Origin: Pyrus communis
Lineage: Eukaryota; Streptophyta; Magnoliopsida; Rosales; Rosaceae
Direction: 5' to 3'
NCBI RefSeq assembly: GCF_963583255.1
Contig: NC_084807.1
Span: 25,426,381-25,490,380, forward strand
Length of the DNA: 64,000 bases
This document shows positions 12,846 through 23,818 of this stretch, one piece after another. Below the pieces are notes generated by a model. The model did not search any database, was not told where the DNA came from, and worked only from the letters and a program-made list of their open reading frames with translations. Each line of letters begins with the position of its first letter. The stretch's first letter is position 1. The translations under genes were made by a program, and so were the position numbers.

Positions 12846-13151
12846 AAATTAATGACATAGAAATTAAATAAATAGAAAGTTATTGAGGTGACAATTGATC
12901 AAAGCACCTTAATCAAATCTTTAAAAATGATGAATGTTTAATCTAATAACTATAGAAAAGATATAGGAAATTCTAATTTTCTCAATTTTTATTACACAAA
13001 TTTAGTGCATGAATTTTGTGTCTTTCGCATTATTCATTAAAATATTCTAAACCCTATGTGAGGAGCATTCATCAGTTGATTGGTAAGAGGAAAAAACAGA
13101 AAAAAATTAAAAAGTATACTTTTATTATCAAACAATAAAAATGAAATTTAT

Positions 13152-13315
13152 TAAGGGGTATACTATCTACACACATTTTTTTACTTCTCACACACAGCTT
13201 GTTAATTTATATCCTTTGATCTTCTTTGATTCGGTCAATTTGATGGCCGCAATTAAAAGGGTGTATATAAAGTAAAAAGGGGTGTGTGGATAACACACAC
13301 ATTTTTCAATTCCAC
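13152..13315. repeat. Short inverted-repeat element (MITE-like)
   Basis: The left end has CTATCTACACACATTTTTTTAC and the right end, on the minus strand, reads GTTATCCACACACCCCTTTT, giving imperfect inverted ends about 160 bp apart. The target duplication was not resolved. Confidence 0.4.
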
Positions 13316-13338
13316 TTATTTATGGACGACTAATGCTA

Positions 13339-13488
13339 GGGAGACCAAATTTTTTAAATTAAATTCGCAAGTCAAATGATATGGTTGTAGATGATTAAAT
13401 TATTAATTATGTGTCGATTAATATGCTTATTTCATTTTGGTGAAACGTCATTTGTTTTGCAATTTGGTCTCCTTAACATTACTCTTTA
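13339..13488. repeat. MITE with AATGCTAGGGAGACC ends
   Basis: The left end TAATGCTAGGGAGACCAAAT and the right end, on the minus strand, AATGTTAAGGAGACCAAATT form a ~20-bp inverted repeat around ~110 bp of AT-rich sequence. Similar elements lie near 22012, 33190, 50390 and 57890. Confidence 0.6.
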
Positions 13489-14084
13489 TGGATATACCAC
13501 CTCTGTGTCCTTTCTTCCTCTTTTGCAACACTCATACGCTCACCAATACATGGAATTCAGCTTCAGAATATGTTATAAATTATTTATATTAAATATTCTA
13601 ATTCTGATAGGATTGGCCACTGTCTTCTATGGAGTGGTGATGCCTGCATAAATTAAATAAGATTTACTTGAAGCTGCAAGGGAGGGAGAGTATATGGAGT
13701 GCAAATTCAGTAAGAATAAGTAATGATAGAGAAACTAAATTTATAGATAAAATCTTGTAAACTAAATAACATAGAAGTTAACAATTAGATTATTACTTAA
13801 ACGTTGATAAACATGCTTTTTTTTTTTTATTGGTGACATATCACTTAGTTTGCAAATTTTATCTACAAATTTAGTCTCTCTTGCACTACTCAAGAATTTA
13901 AAGGTTTTCACTTAAGTAGGTCAAGGACAAAGTATATGGAGTGCAAGTTCACTGGGATTGGATATTCAAATGAGTTAGGAATGAGGATTGGAGATTAAGA
14001 AGTACAAAAAAGCGAACGCTTTCGCTATCTTATATCTATCTTGCAAAAAAACAGAGAATTAGATAGAGACCTCAATTATAAAAT

Positions 14085-14425
14085 ACAAGCTGGATGGATG
14101 AAGTAGAAGAATGCATCGCGTGTGTTGAACGACCGTTGAATGCCACTAAAGCTCAAGGAAAAATTTATAGAAAGACAATAAGGCCAACAATGCTTTATTG
14201 TATGGAATGTTGGGCGGTGAAGCACTACACATACACAAAATGAGTGTAATGGATATGAGAATTCTTCGTTAGATGTGTGGACACATGGGAAATGACAAAA
14301 TTAGGAACGAGAATATCCGAGATAAATTAGGAGTAGCCAAATGAAGATAAGATGAGAAACAATCGGTTAAGATGATTTGGACATCTAAACGAAGGCCTAC
14401 AGACCCTTCGGCTACAAGATGTGAT
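14085..14425 (+). mobile_element. Degenerate LINE reverse-transcriptase fragment
   Basis: Plus-strand translation, with at least one frameshift and several stops, shows the C-terminal LINE RT pattern: RKTIRPTMLYCMECWAVKH, then MSVMDMRILR and MCGHMGNDKIRNENIR, then KLGVA. This matches the usual plant L1-type order. It lies inside the expanded intron of nsLTP copy A, which dates that intron expansion after the A/B split. Confidence 0.8.
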
Positions 14426-14430
14426 TACAA

Positions 14431-14828
14431 TGTTGGTGCTTAAGATTTTGCAGCTGCATTTGATCCAAGCTTCATGTTTCCTTACAATTTCGAGGGTTTG
14501 TTCTTAGTTTGTAATGTAGGGCTGGAATTAAAACAAAGCTAATAGGTTAGATGTGTGTCACATGTCATAACAACTCACTAATAAGTGAGCATGCGTTGTC
14601 CATGTGAGTGTGTAAGTTGGATGAGTGTGTGCGCCTCCAACGGCTATAACTCACCCTCTATTTCCATTTTCTCTAAGCATCAATTCAGTTACACCTAAAT
14701 CGAATTCAAGGAGCTATGATTATGAGTTTCTTGCATCACTATTCTTCCATGCTCTTAGAGTAGAGATCATCATCTCATTGATTTTTCTGCTTGAATGATT
14801 TGCTTTGATACCTCTAATGCTACACACA
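14431..14828. mobile_element. Possible LTR-like fragment
   Basis: The segment starts TGTTGGTGCTTAAG, is free of reading frames, and ends around GCTACACA. The composition resembles a Copia LTR, but no matching target duplication or second LTR was found. Weak call. Confidence 0.3.
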
Positions 14829-15033
14829 AATCATAAACACTAATATACGAGACATAGACTCAGGGACAAAGGGGTTGAGGAAGATCTAGGAAGACTTGGA
14901 AAGTGATCTAAGAAAATACTTGGACTACTTGGACCTAACGAAAGATATAGCACAAAACCAAGTGCAGTGGCATTCTTGGATTTATATAGTCAACTCCACT
15001 TAGTAGGATAAATTTTTTTTTTGTTGTTGTTGT

Positions 15034-15036
<3 letters not shown>

Positions 15037-15090
<54 letters not shown>
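15037..15090. repeat. (GA)n microsatellite
   Basis: About 27 GA units lie in the intron next to the exon 1 donor of nsLTP copy A. Copy B has a shorter, interrupted GA tract at the same place (17056-17094), so the tract predates the duplication and has expanded here. Confidence 0.9.
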
Positions 15091-15092
<2 letters not shown>

Positions 15093-15533
15093 TCGGAGAG
15101 AGAGGGGGGGAGAGACTCACTGCCACACTTGAAGCTGTGAGGGACACACTTTCCGCAAAGTCGAACCTGCTGAATGGTATATGCTGGACGGAGATCAAAT
15201 TAGTGATTTTGGGAGTAACGTGGGGGCAGAAGTACTCGAAGTGCATAAGCCTAAAGCGTTGGCAGCAGTATGCGGAAGCTTTCTGCCCCATGAAAACTGG
15301 CTTGCACGCACTGATCAGAATGTTGTTCTCCTGCTTGCACTGGCTAGGGCTCGTATCCGCCTCCGCCGCCATTACCATGTATAATATGATGAACCCTAAG
15401 AGTAACACTGTTGCCACTTGCTGCCTCATGATATGATATGATTCTGCTGATTTCTTTTTTCTTTTTTCCCTTCTCTTTCTTAATTGATTTTTCAATTATT
15501 TGGGTTGTTGTGGCAACTGTAGCAATACCCCAT

Positions 15534-15539
15534 TTTATA
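15534..15539 (-). promoter_or_regulatory. TATA box of nsLTP copy A
   Basis: TATAAA on the minus strand, about 105 nt upstream of the ATG at 15429; the same arrangement is seen in copies B, C, D and F. Confidence 0.5.
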
Positions 15540-16974
15540 GGTTGAGAGAGGATGGATGGTTCAATAATTTAGGGCAACCAGCCAACCAAGACTACCGACG
15601 TTTGGATATTTTTCATTGTAAGGAGGGAGATATTTTTCAGTATGCTCAAAACACAGGATTGTATACTACGTGTTATTATATATACAAGTGGTGAGATACT
15701 TGTGTTAAAAAATGAAATTTCCCTCTATTTATATAATGACATGTGGTTATTGGCGGATCTAAAATTTTAATACAAGATAATCCCAATATAAAAGCTTAAA
15801 AAAAGAGATGAAAATAACATTGAAAAAATAAACGACAAACTACAATTTTTCATTCATAATCTTTATGCAAAATAATCACAAACTACAAAAACTAAATTTG
15901 TCCACAATAAGCTTTTATAATTTGAAAACGTATCATGATAGTTGATTATCAATACAGAAAAACAAAAAAAAAAAAAACATATTTCCCAATGTAAATAACT
16001 AACCTATCATTTAACGTTAATCACCCATTTTGTTGCATAATAGATTGAAAATGGTGTCTACTCAAAAGTCATTTGTCTTTTATTTATATTTAAATGCTTT
16101 GACCTTTTGAACTTAAAAAGTGGTGCTACTAGCGTGCTAATAAATGCTTTTTAAATGTGGGTCTGCAAGGTCTCTCATGTTCTGTGCTTTTAATTTTTTT
16201 TTAATAGATTGGCTAAAACGACATCTTTTTGATCAAGTCATTAAAAAAAAAAAGTGTCTTCTTCTTCCTCTTGTTGTTTTGTAGAACGTGCAACTGCCAT
16301 GGTTGCTCTTCTCTGCCACCACAGCCCAAATTTGGGTGGTCATCGAAGGTCCTTACAACCATTTATCTAAGCTTCCGGGTGATCCCAAAACCACTCCAGT
16401 CCTTTAATAGATCTGCCTCTGCAAATGTTGTACCATCCTTGTTTCGGGCACTGAAAAACTTCTCCTTAGGAGGGCCATTAGGAAGAGAGATTTTTCACAG
16501 GACAGTATCATATGGTATTGTACAAGTAGAGGAATTTTTTTTCTTCTAAGAATTCTTCCATTTGTGCAATGACATATGTACCCGTATTTTGGACACACAC
16601 TGAAAAATCTATCCATTGGGACCTACCGGGTCGATGTGAAGGGCACGGGTCAGTCAACCATTGGAAATGGCTATTCCAACTTCTAATTCAAGAAAAAGGT
16701 TTTAGTTAGCGAACTAAGTTGATTGTTAAGAGGAAAAATAGACACTTTGAAAAGAATAAGGTAAGTATATTTTTATTATCAAACAATAAAAATGAAATCT
16801 TTTAGTTCCACTTATTTATGGATACTAAATAATACAATTTTCGCATCCTTTCTTCCTCTCCTGCAACACTCATGTGCTCACCAGTACATGAATTCAACTT
16901 CAAAGTATGTAATTCATATTATTGTATTAAATATAACTATATATACTGATTCTGATAGGATCGACCGCTGTCTT
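15540..16974. other. Intergenic region between nsLTP copies A and B
   Basis: No gene was recognised. The stretch 16630-16690 repeats sequence found upstream of copy B at 17635-17700 (GTCGATGTGAAGGGCA), and 16722-16800 repeats 13085-13150. These are footprints of a local tandem duplication A/B. The stretch 16265-16620 has open frames on both strands but no recognisable family. Confidence 0.45.
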
Positions 16975-17407
16975 CTATGAAGTGGTGATACCTGCATAAA
17001 TCACATAAGATTTAGTCATCAAGTCAGCTAATTATATACACTAATTACATAATATCAGAGAGAGAGGGAGAAGGAGAGACAGAGAGAGAGAGAGACTCAC
17101 TGCCACACTTGAAGTTGTGAGGGACACGCTTTCCGCAAGCTCGAATCTGCTGAATGGTATGCTGGACGTTGATCAATTTAGTGAGCTTGGGAGTAACGAG
17201 AGGGCAGACGCACTCGAAGTGCATAATCCTAAAGCGTTGGCAGCAGTACGCAGAAGCCTTCTGCCCCATGAAAACTGGCTTGCATGCACTAATCAGAATG
17301 TTGTTCTCCTGCTTGCACTGGCTAGGGCTCGTGTCCGCATCCACCACCATCACCACGCATAATATTACGAACCCTAATACCACACTGCTGCCTGCTGCAT
17401 GCCTCAT
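16975..17407 (-). CDS. Small secreted eight-cysteine lipid-transfer-like protein, copy B
   Basis: Two exons: 17407-17101, then 16991-16975 after a 109-nt intron (GT at 17100, AG before 16991). They give 107 aa ending SITTS. Residues 1-24 form a clear signal peptide (RHAAGSSVVLGFVILCVVM core). The mature part has eight cysteines spaced C-x10-C-x12-CC-x9-CxC-x22-C-x9-C, the pattern of the plant lipid-transfer/seed-storage helical superfamily. Loop lengths are closest to type VI/IV nsLTPs but with a shorter second loop. Such proteins are secreted, form four disulphides and bind lipids or act in defence; the ligand here is unknown. It is the closest relative of pseudogene A and is ~40-50% like copies C-G. 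All cysteines and splice sites are intact. Confidence 0.85.
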
Positions 17408-17512
17408 GATATAATATATATGTTTTTGCTGATTTCTTCTTTTTTTTCTTCCTTCTCTTTCTTTATTGATTTTTAATTACTTTGGGTTTTAGCAACTACA
17501 CCAATACGCATT

Positions 17513-17518
17513 TTTATA
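17513..17518 (-). promoter_or_regulatory. TATA box of nsLTP copy B
   Basis: TATAAA on the minus strand about 106 nt upstream of the ATG, at the same relative place as in copies A, C, D and F. Confidence 0.55.
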
Positions 17519-17519
17519 G

Positions 17520-18799
17520 GTTGTGAGAGAGAGGAATCAGAGGATGGATGGTTCAATAATTTAGGGCAACCAGTCAACCACGTCAACCTTCGGCTTGAAT
17601 ATTTTCCTTTGTTAGGAGGGCCCGGCCGACATCTGGGTCGATGTGAAGGGCATGAGTCAGTCAACTATTGGAAATGGCTGCGTACCTGACTTGATTATAA
17701 GTTTTCCGAACTTGGTATTGTTTATTCCAACTTATAATTCAAGTTAAGGAGACTATTTTAGAAGTGAGATTCTTTATGAATTTTCTATCACCATATTTTT
17801 TGCATAATATTTTATAATAATGACATATAAATTGACGTTAAATTGTGAGATGACAGAGAGTCTATCTGGAAGAGTCACACTTTGAGAGAATCCTCTTACT
17901 TAACCACTCATATCCCAAATCATACTCAAAACCAAAACCTAACCCCATAAAAACCAAAGATAAGATACCAAAACACACGAAATGTTGTCCACATAGGTAG
18001 TGTATAAGAGAACGAGGAAAAGTAGGAGAAAGTCTGTAAAGTGCTTGACATGAGCGAATGCATACGGTATGGAACTGGGTCCTGCTCGGAAGGGTAACCT
18101 TGCTAGTAGGGTGCAGGAATGGCCCAGGTCCAGTGCGGGCTAGGTAAACTATAAATTTATATAATTTGGACAAAAGTCAAAGAAATTTAAGTAGAACTAG
18201 TATTTTTGTGTTTAAAATTAATTAGAAGGTCTTGAGTTCAAAACACCATGTGTCTTTACTTTCTAATTTTTATAAATTCATAAAAGTATAAATTTATATG
18301 GCCAAATGATAAAAAAGTTGGACTTGAAGTGGTGCTTTTTGTTGTTTAAAATTAACGAGAAGCCATGAGTTAGAAGTACTATTTGCATGTTTATTCTTTT
18401 CAATTTTTACGAATTTGTGTTTGGTTGTTAATTTTCGCTTTAATCACTAGCTAGTATCTGCATGGGTCGCAGTTTTTAAACATTCATTTCAATTCAAGTC
18501 TAACATTCAACAAAGAGTAATGCATAGGCCAATTTGCAAATCATATGACGTGTCAGCAATAGGTTTAATTTAGTGCTCATTCATTGCTTATACATATCAA
18601 TTAAAGACTCGAAAACATCATTATTTTTTTAGTCCCATATTGACTGGGTTAGTAAATAAGAAAAAATACCTCACGATTTATATAAAAAACACTTTAAAAG
18701 TTCAAAAAGAAGGAAAACAAAATTCATCATCTATTTACTTGTAAGCTCGGATTTTTTTGGTTCCTTCTTTTGATACAAAATGATTAGTTTTTACGTATT
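17520..18799. other. Intergenic region without recognised gene
   Basis: AT-rich sequence. A minus-strand open frame at 17862-18173 has no signal peptide, domain or conserved motif I can name and is probably chance. Nothing else is supported. Confidence 0.4.
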
Positions 18800-19291
18800 T
18801 TGAAATTATTGAGTTTGAAGTGTTTTTCTAATTATAATCTTATTAAAGTCGGATCCTCTGCCCCGGGGGGGGGGGTGATTCGGATGGTGATACGAAACCA
18901 TTTGGGGGACTTCATGGCAGCTGCTGCAGGTCCCATTACGAGACCAGCCTCTGCAATCCACACGGAGTTCATGGCTGCACGTCAGGCGGTGCTGCTGGTA
19001 CAACATTGTTGGTCGGAGGATTGTCAAATTACTTTTGAAGGCGATGTTAGCTTGAGGATGGCTGCTATGAAGGGACAAGGGGATGATTCTTCCCCCTTAA
19101 GGCCTATAGTCAACGATTTGAGGTGCTTTCTTGCAGGAATGCCAAACTCGAGGGTCAGTCATGTTCAGCGGGAAGGAAACGAGGCGGCGCATCGACTTGC
19201 TTGGATGGGCCTTAGTAGCCCTCAGGAGTTTGTGTGGCTTGAGGAGCCTCCGGATTTGATACAGGACATTTTAGTCAAGGAGGGTTTGTAA
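18800..19291 (+). pseudogene. RNase H-like (RVT_3) remnant of a LINE
   Basis: The 163-aa open frame shows GGGVIRMVIRNHLGDFMAAA, then AIHTEFMAARQAVLLV, then FEGDVSLRM, and finally HVQREGNEAAHRLA. This is the order of the reverse-transcriptase-like RNase H domain found at the 3' end of plant LINEs and in many stand-alone copies. The first catalytic Asp region before GGGV is missing or frameshifted at a C4G10 tract near 18864. No upstream RT is present. It is probably a 5'-truncated LINE; a domesticated stand-alone gene is possible but unsupported. Confidence 0.7.
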
Positions 19292-20117
19292 TTTTATTTG
19301 TTCTATTGTTCATGTGAGGATAGGTTTACTGTTTTCTCATTTTGTATGAATAGATTTCAAGGATTGTTTTCTGGACTGAAATTCGAGAGGGCTCTTATAT
19401 TGTGATGGACTTTGCAACCTGGTTATCCCTAAATACAATTGAAAACCTTAATAAACTTGTGGTTGGAACTTTGATACGAGTATATATAGAACAAAAGAAA
19501 AATTTTATTCGAACCCAATAATTTTATCTATATTAAGAAAGGATCGTGTAATATACTGGATAGCATGTTTTCCTAGGCATTCTTGTAGAGATAATTAGTT
19601 GACTCTAGCTGTGTATATATTCTACTCTTACTTTGGCAATGCAATATTCGAAGGGTATTCAGTCCATCGCTTTCCATAGCCGTTCAATATACCACTGTAA
19701 TATTCATTTTTTTTAATAATCTCCACATCCAATATTTTTTTGGTATATTTTACATTCCAATTCGTTTTAAAAAAAATAAAAACTAATGAAAAGGACTTGA
19801 AAACTTTGAGTTTTAATGATAAGGATAAAATAAAGGGTAAAATGAATAGTACCAAGATTGACTTTTTAGTGAAAAAATATGGTTTTACCGGGGCTTTTCG
19901 TTAAAACTCCCAAAAAAAGAATTGTGTAGAGAGAATTTTTTTTTTGGATTATTACAGTTTCTGCGTTCTTCTTCGCTTATTCTCCCCCGTAAAACTCGCC
20001 TATTCCCTTCACAATCTAAATTACATGTAAATTAATTCATCATTTAGCTAGGAAGAAAGCTAGCTAATAAAAAGAGACGTTTTATTCTTTAAGTATAATT
20101 ATTTCGTGGGATTGATG
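19292..20117. other. Intergenic region
   Basis: AT-rich sequence with one MITE-like copy at 19770-19912. Toward the right it enters sequence conserved among the nsLTP copies (AGCTAGCAAGAAAGCTAGC-like block, also at 29203 and 47553), the likely 3' UTR of copy C. Confidence 0.45.
19770..19912. repeat. MITE-like repeat copy
   Basis: Same family as 7713-8025 and 12690-12845: GAGTTTTAATGATAAGGA, GAATAGTACC and an end GGGGCTTTTCGTTAAAACTC. Confidence 0.6.
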
Positions 20118-20575
20118 CTACTCCTGGTCCTGGGTGGTGATGCCTGCAAATGAAAACAAAGGAGAAAGAGATCTGTTAAGCACATAAAAGAATTAATGTA
20201 GTTTAAATTAACTAGCTAATATGGATCAGATAGGGATTAATGTGGAGAGAACTCACTACCACACTTGAAGTTGCGAGGGACACTTCTTCCACAACCTTTA
20301 ATCTGCAGAATTGTACGTCTTTGAGGGATAATATTGGCCAGCTTGGGGGTGACATGAGGGCAGATACACTCAACATGAGCAGCCCTAACAATCTGGCAGC
20401 AGTATGCAGAAGGATTACGTCCTGGAAGTAGCGCTGTCCGGCAGTTTTCACGCATACGGTCCACCTCCTCCTTACACTGGCTCGGAGTCGTGTCCGCCTT
20501 TGCCATCGGAACCACCTCCCAAACACCACACTATAACAAGAATATGATCACGGCCAATGAACGTCCTGCCCTCAT
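20118..20575 (-). pseudogene. nsLTP-like copy C: stop codon in the signal peptide
   Basis: Exon 1 runs 20575-20257 and exon 2 20143-20118 (SITTQDQE and stop). The signal peptide reads MRAGRSLAVIIFLL and then TAG (20533-20531); copies D and F have TGG (Trp) at this codon. The remaining frame keeps all eight cysteines (QCKEEV, ENCRTA, AYCCQI, ECICPH, KGCGRS, FKCGS). If translated from the internal ATG before AKADTTPSQ it would lack a signal peptide. The TATA box (20659-20664) is intact, so transcription is possible. The extended C-terminal exon is unique to this copy. It is most likely a recent pseudogene. Confidence 0.8.
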
Positions 20576-20658
20576 GATTTTCCCTGATATTTTTCCTTTG
20601 TTGTTTGAATTCCTTTTTTGTTGCTCCTGTTGCATTTTAGCAGTAGAGACTACTCCTT

Positions 20659-20664
20659 TTTATA
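20659..20664 (-). promoter_or_regulatory. TATA box of nsLTP copy C
   Basis: TATAAA on the minus strand ~85 nt upstream of the ATG, in the conserved context CTATAAAAAGGAGTAG. Confidence 0.5.
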
Positions 20665-21425
20665 GATGATCAATAATGCTATGTACATATAGGTTCATAA
20701 GATCACCCACTTGCGTCTGTGTAAGTGACCGAGTATCTTAACATTACTCTTTTGCTTTATTTTCGATAGGGGTTGAAAAGTCTAGTATATTTTCCACAGA
20801 TGTACAAGTTACGTACCAACCAAAAATCTTGGAAAAAAATTATTTTTAAAATCTTAATTGTTGAAATTGATCGTGATATTTTGAGATTTGAACACTATAT
20901 ATGTTTGTGAATATTTAATCACTGTAAGTCGATATTTTAGCTAGCTAGTTTTCCAAAAATCTTTCGGCCGGCTGCTTGTAATGGCACAAGTCAACGAGAA
21001 CTTCATAATGGAGTGTATTGAATTGTTGTATTAGATGACTTGATGTTCCTCTTTTAGTCGGGGAGAAATTCGTTAGTGGTTTGGAATATGATCCAGTACA
21101 CTAAATGTAATAATACAATTAGCTAAAAATTTAAAGAAAATTTTTTTAACTGATTGTATTATTACATTTTGTGTACTAAGTCGTGTCATCGACGCATTGA
21201 AAAATCTTTTTCAATCAGGCATCATTACTTAGGTAAATCAGAAAATATAGGAGAAAAAACAAGCAATTTGGAAAAAGAGAATTAGTAATGTGACGTGTTG
21301 TAGACAAAATTAATGGGTCATAGACTCCAAATTGAAATTGACTCGTTGTAGACAAAATTGACGTTTAATGGGCTAAAAATTGAAGGTTTTTTTTAATATT
21401 CACATGGGTTATTTATTAAAAAAAT

Positions 21426-21789
21426 GGTTTAAATGTCAATTTAGTTTCTATATTTTCAATTTAGTCAAATTGATCCTTGGGTTTATATTAGTTAGTCAAT
21501 TTAAGACAATTTGTTAAAATTGACATGTGCCAAGCATGTGAGAGGACAAAAACATGATTTCACGTACATCCACTAAACATATACGATGTTTATCTTTAGA
21601 AATTGACGCTTTGATCAATTCACTTGAGTACTATGCGATTTAGGTCATGTCAGTTTTAAGTATCTTGTCACGGATTGTCTTAAATTGGCTAACTGATGTA
21701 AACACAGAAACCAATTTGACCATATTGAAAACACAGTGACTAAATTGATTGTTAGACTAAAACACAAGGACCAATTTGACATTAAAGCC
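21426..21789. mobile_element. Mutator-like MITE, 364 bp
   Basis: The left end GGTTTAAATGTCAATTTAG and the right end, on the minus strand, GGCTTTAATGTCAAATTGG start long imperfect inverted repeats rich in (T/C)CAATTTAGTC. It is flanked by TTAAAAAAA on both sides (21416-21424 and 21790-21798), a 9-bp duplication typical of MULEs. A second copy at 49378-49741 came with the segmental duplication. Confidence 0.75.
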
Positions 21790-22179
21790 TTAAAAAAAAT
21801 AATCAAACTATGAATACACTTATTTTGTAGCTCTACAAATTTTTTTAGGAAAAATCACGAGGGTATAAGGGTTGCAAGCTTAAATTTCAAGGAACAACAA
21901 TTTTTGGAATTCACATGAGATAGGGATAAAATAGTAATATGGAACAATTAGAAATACAAACGTGGAAGAGAAAAATCCCACCACATTTTATGCAAATCAG
22001 TTTTTGTCAAGGTAATGTTAAGGATACAAAATTTGCATATTAAATGATGTGTTACTAATATGAATGAGCACATTTATTAACACCTAAGTAATAAATCAAT
22101 TATCAACTTTCATGTTTTTTAATTTTCAAAATTTTGTCTGCAAATTTAATCTGCACATCACCCTTTTCTCCAACTGCAA

Positions 22180-22910
22180 ATTCAGATATCCCGCGGATGA
22201 GGAATAGGCGGAGGCCATTCCGTCTGACCACTGGGTCTCCGCCATTCGGTTAGGGGCTGATAGGGATTGGGTAGGAATTCAAAGGACGTCTGATTTTGGC
22301 ATTTAGGGTTTTGGTGGTTGCTAGATCGTGAAGGGGAGGTGCCTCGAGAGAGATGTTTCTAATTTATTAGCTGCGTCGTCGTCGCTGTCGAACGACAATG
22401 ATGCTGTGGTGGCCATTGTCCAGGTGAGGAAGATAGAGATAGAATTGGCGATGAGAAGTTTAGACTGAGGGTGAGGGTGTGATTTTCGTCTTTCGATTAC
22501 TCAGGGCAAGGGTTGTCTTTTAATCATAGCCATCTGACCCGATTCTCATCGGAGTGCTGCAATAAAAAAAAATAAAAATAAAAAAAACTGATTTATCATG
22601 AATCCCCTAGGTATTTTTGTAAACAAATCAGGAAAAAAAGAAAAACCCAAAAAAAAACTGATTCACCATCCTTTTTCTCAGTCAACCGCAGCGCTCGCAC
22701 ACGCTAGTTTCCCACGCAGTCATTAACTGCACACCGGCAGTTTGTTTGTAGTTGTGCAAAAATCAAGGAGAAGAGAACCAGGGCGAGGCCGAGGGAGAAA
22801 CGGAGAGACAGATCAACAAAGAGTCTTCCTTGGTACAACTTCTTAATTTTCAATCTTAATCTTTTATTCTCAATTCTCAATCTCAAAAGTACGGCTGTGT
22901 GAAAAATGGA
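22180..22910. other. GC-richer, gene-fragment-like segment, also at 50570-51715
   Basis: Within AT-rich surroundings this segment looks like part of a gene. On the plus strand 22340-22440 reads LLAASSSLSNDNDAVVAIVQ, followed by a possible GT donor. The part at 22735-22870 resembles a 5' UTR. I do not recognise the gene and no full frame survives. It may be a captured or truncated gene end. Confidence 0.35.
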
Positions 22911-23818
22911 GGGAAATTAAATGGCACCATGCGCAAAATGTACGGATGGAATTCATCTTGACGATCAAAAACGCATAGTTGAGGTTCCATTTTCATAATT
23001 TCAAATGAACTTGATCTCACGTATATTGGGTATTGTATTTTTTAAGTGTAATGCATGATGTTGTTGCACAAGTATGCATAACGTAAATTGTGAATTTGGC
23101 AGGCCAAAGGGTTTGGCGACTAAGAAAAAGCTTCAGCAACCATTTGAGTTCATGATTGGTCTGCAACATTTTCAATTATATTATGCTGTAAGCTTTTCAT
23201 AAAGTGTCAAGATGAAAAAAATGGCCAAGAGGCGTTGCATTCAATTGAAAAGCTTTTTCTCTACATGACAGAAGTATGCACTTCCCATTACTTAATAGTA
23301 ACTACGCGTTTCTGGCCGAAAGCTTGCAAGTGTCTCTAACAGTGATTTAGTTGGTTTCTTTTGGACTAAAATGCAAGACTTCTCGTGACCCTTTTTATAT
23401 ATGCAGAAGTTCGTTCCTCAAGACCTTTTGATTTGATAGCTGGTGGGGTGTTAGATAGAATAAATATCAAAGCAATGTGGATTGAGATGGCAGATTAATT
23501 CAAAAGTTGTTTGTATCTCTTTAATATAATAAGAGGTGTGCCCTTATCATGTAAATATGTGCAAGTGTTGTTGAATCTAATCATAACACAGTTAGTTTAA
23601 TAAATTTTATATTTCAAAAATGTATCAAATCATAATACATTTCACGTAGATGAATGCAGTAAAAGTCTGTGTGAGAAAGAAAACAACTAACACAACGTAT
23701 CTTAAGAGGCGCGTTCTTGCTTATGTGTGAGTGCATTTAGAGAGACTAGTATGTTAAGAAAATGTTCACTAATATTGAACCATTGTGCAATTATCTCCCT
23801 TGTATGACAAGATTTTAG
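22911..23818. other. Intergenic region without recognised gene
   Basis: No supported coding region. The last 70 bp match the repeat at 11396. Confidence 0.4.

Larger units (their letters stand above)
10862..13149. other. AT-rich intergenic region with old repeats
   Basis: No gene was recognised in this interval. It contains an old repeat at 11396-11565 that matches the flanks of the hAT at 23819, a divergent tandem array at 12040-12385 and a MITE-like copy at 12690-12845. The rest is poly(T)/TA-rich sequence. Confidence 0.5.
13627..15429 (-). pseudogene. nsLTP-like copy A: frameshifted, with a stuffed intron
   Basis: Exon 1 (15429-15121) begins with a signal peptide (MRQQVATVLLLGFIILYMVM...) and the motif ADTSPSQCKQENN shared with copy B. 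A 2-nt insertion near 15180, compared with B, shifts the frame and removes the last two conserved cysteines. The CxC motif is also damaged (ECVC in B, EYFC here). The short second exon expected after a GT donor at 15120 is found far away at 13643-13627, reading SITTP and stop. In B the intron is 109 nt; here it is about 1.48 kb and contains a LINE fragment and LTR-like sequence. A TATA motif (15534-15539) survives. Almost certainly dead. Confidence 0.8.
20886..22910. repeat. Segment duplicated at 48853-51720
   Basis: A roughly 2-kb non-coding segment is repeated in direct orientation at 48853-51720. The second copy carries two later insertions (Cassandra LTR 49932-50218, hAT 50718-51142) that are absent here. 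The left junction lies at TTTGAACACTATATATG. Confidence 0.8.

Noticed and set aside
15032..15436. Plus-strand open frame of Arg-Glu repeats followed by a Cys-containing stretch
   Set aside because: It is the antisense of nsLTP copy A and the (GA)n repeat; similar plus-strand frames over copies B, C, D, F and G are also antisense shadows.
16229..16549. Plus-strand 106-aa frame and overlapping minus-strand 70-aa frame
   Set aside because: No start context, domain or splice support; both frames are open over the same DNA, so neither can be trusted.
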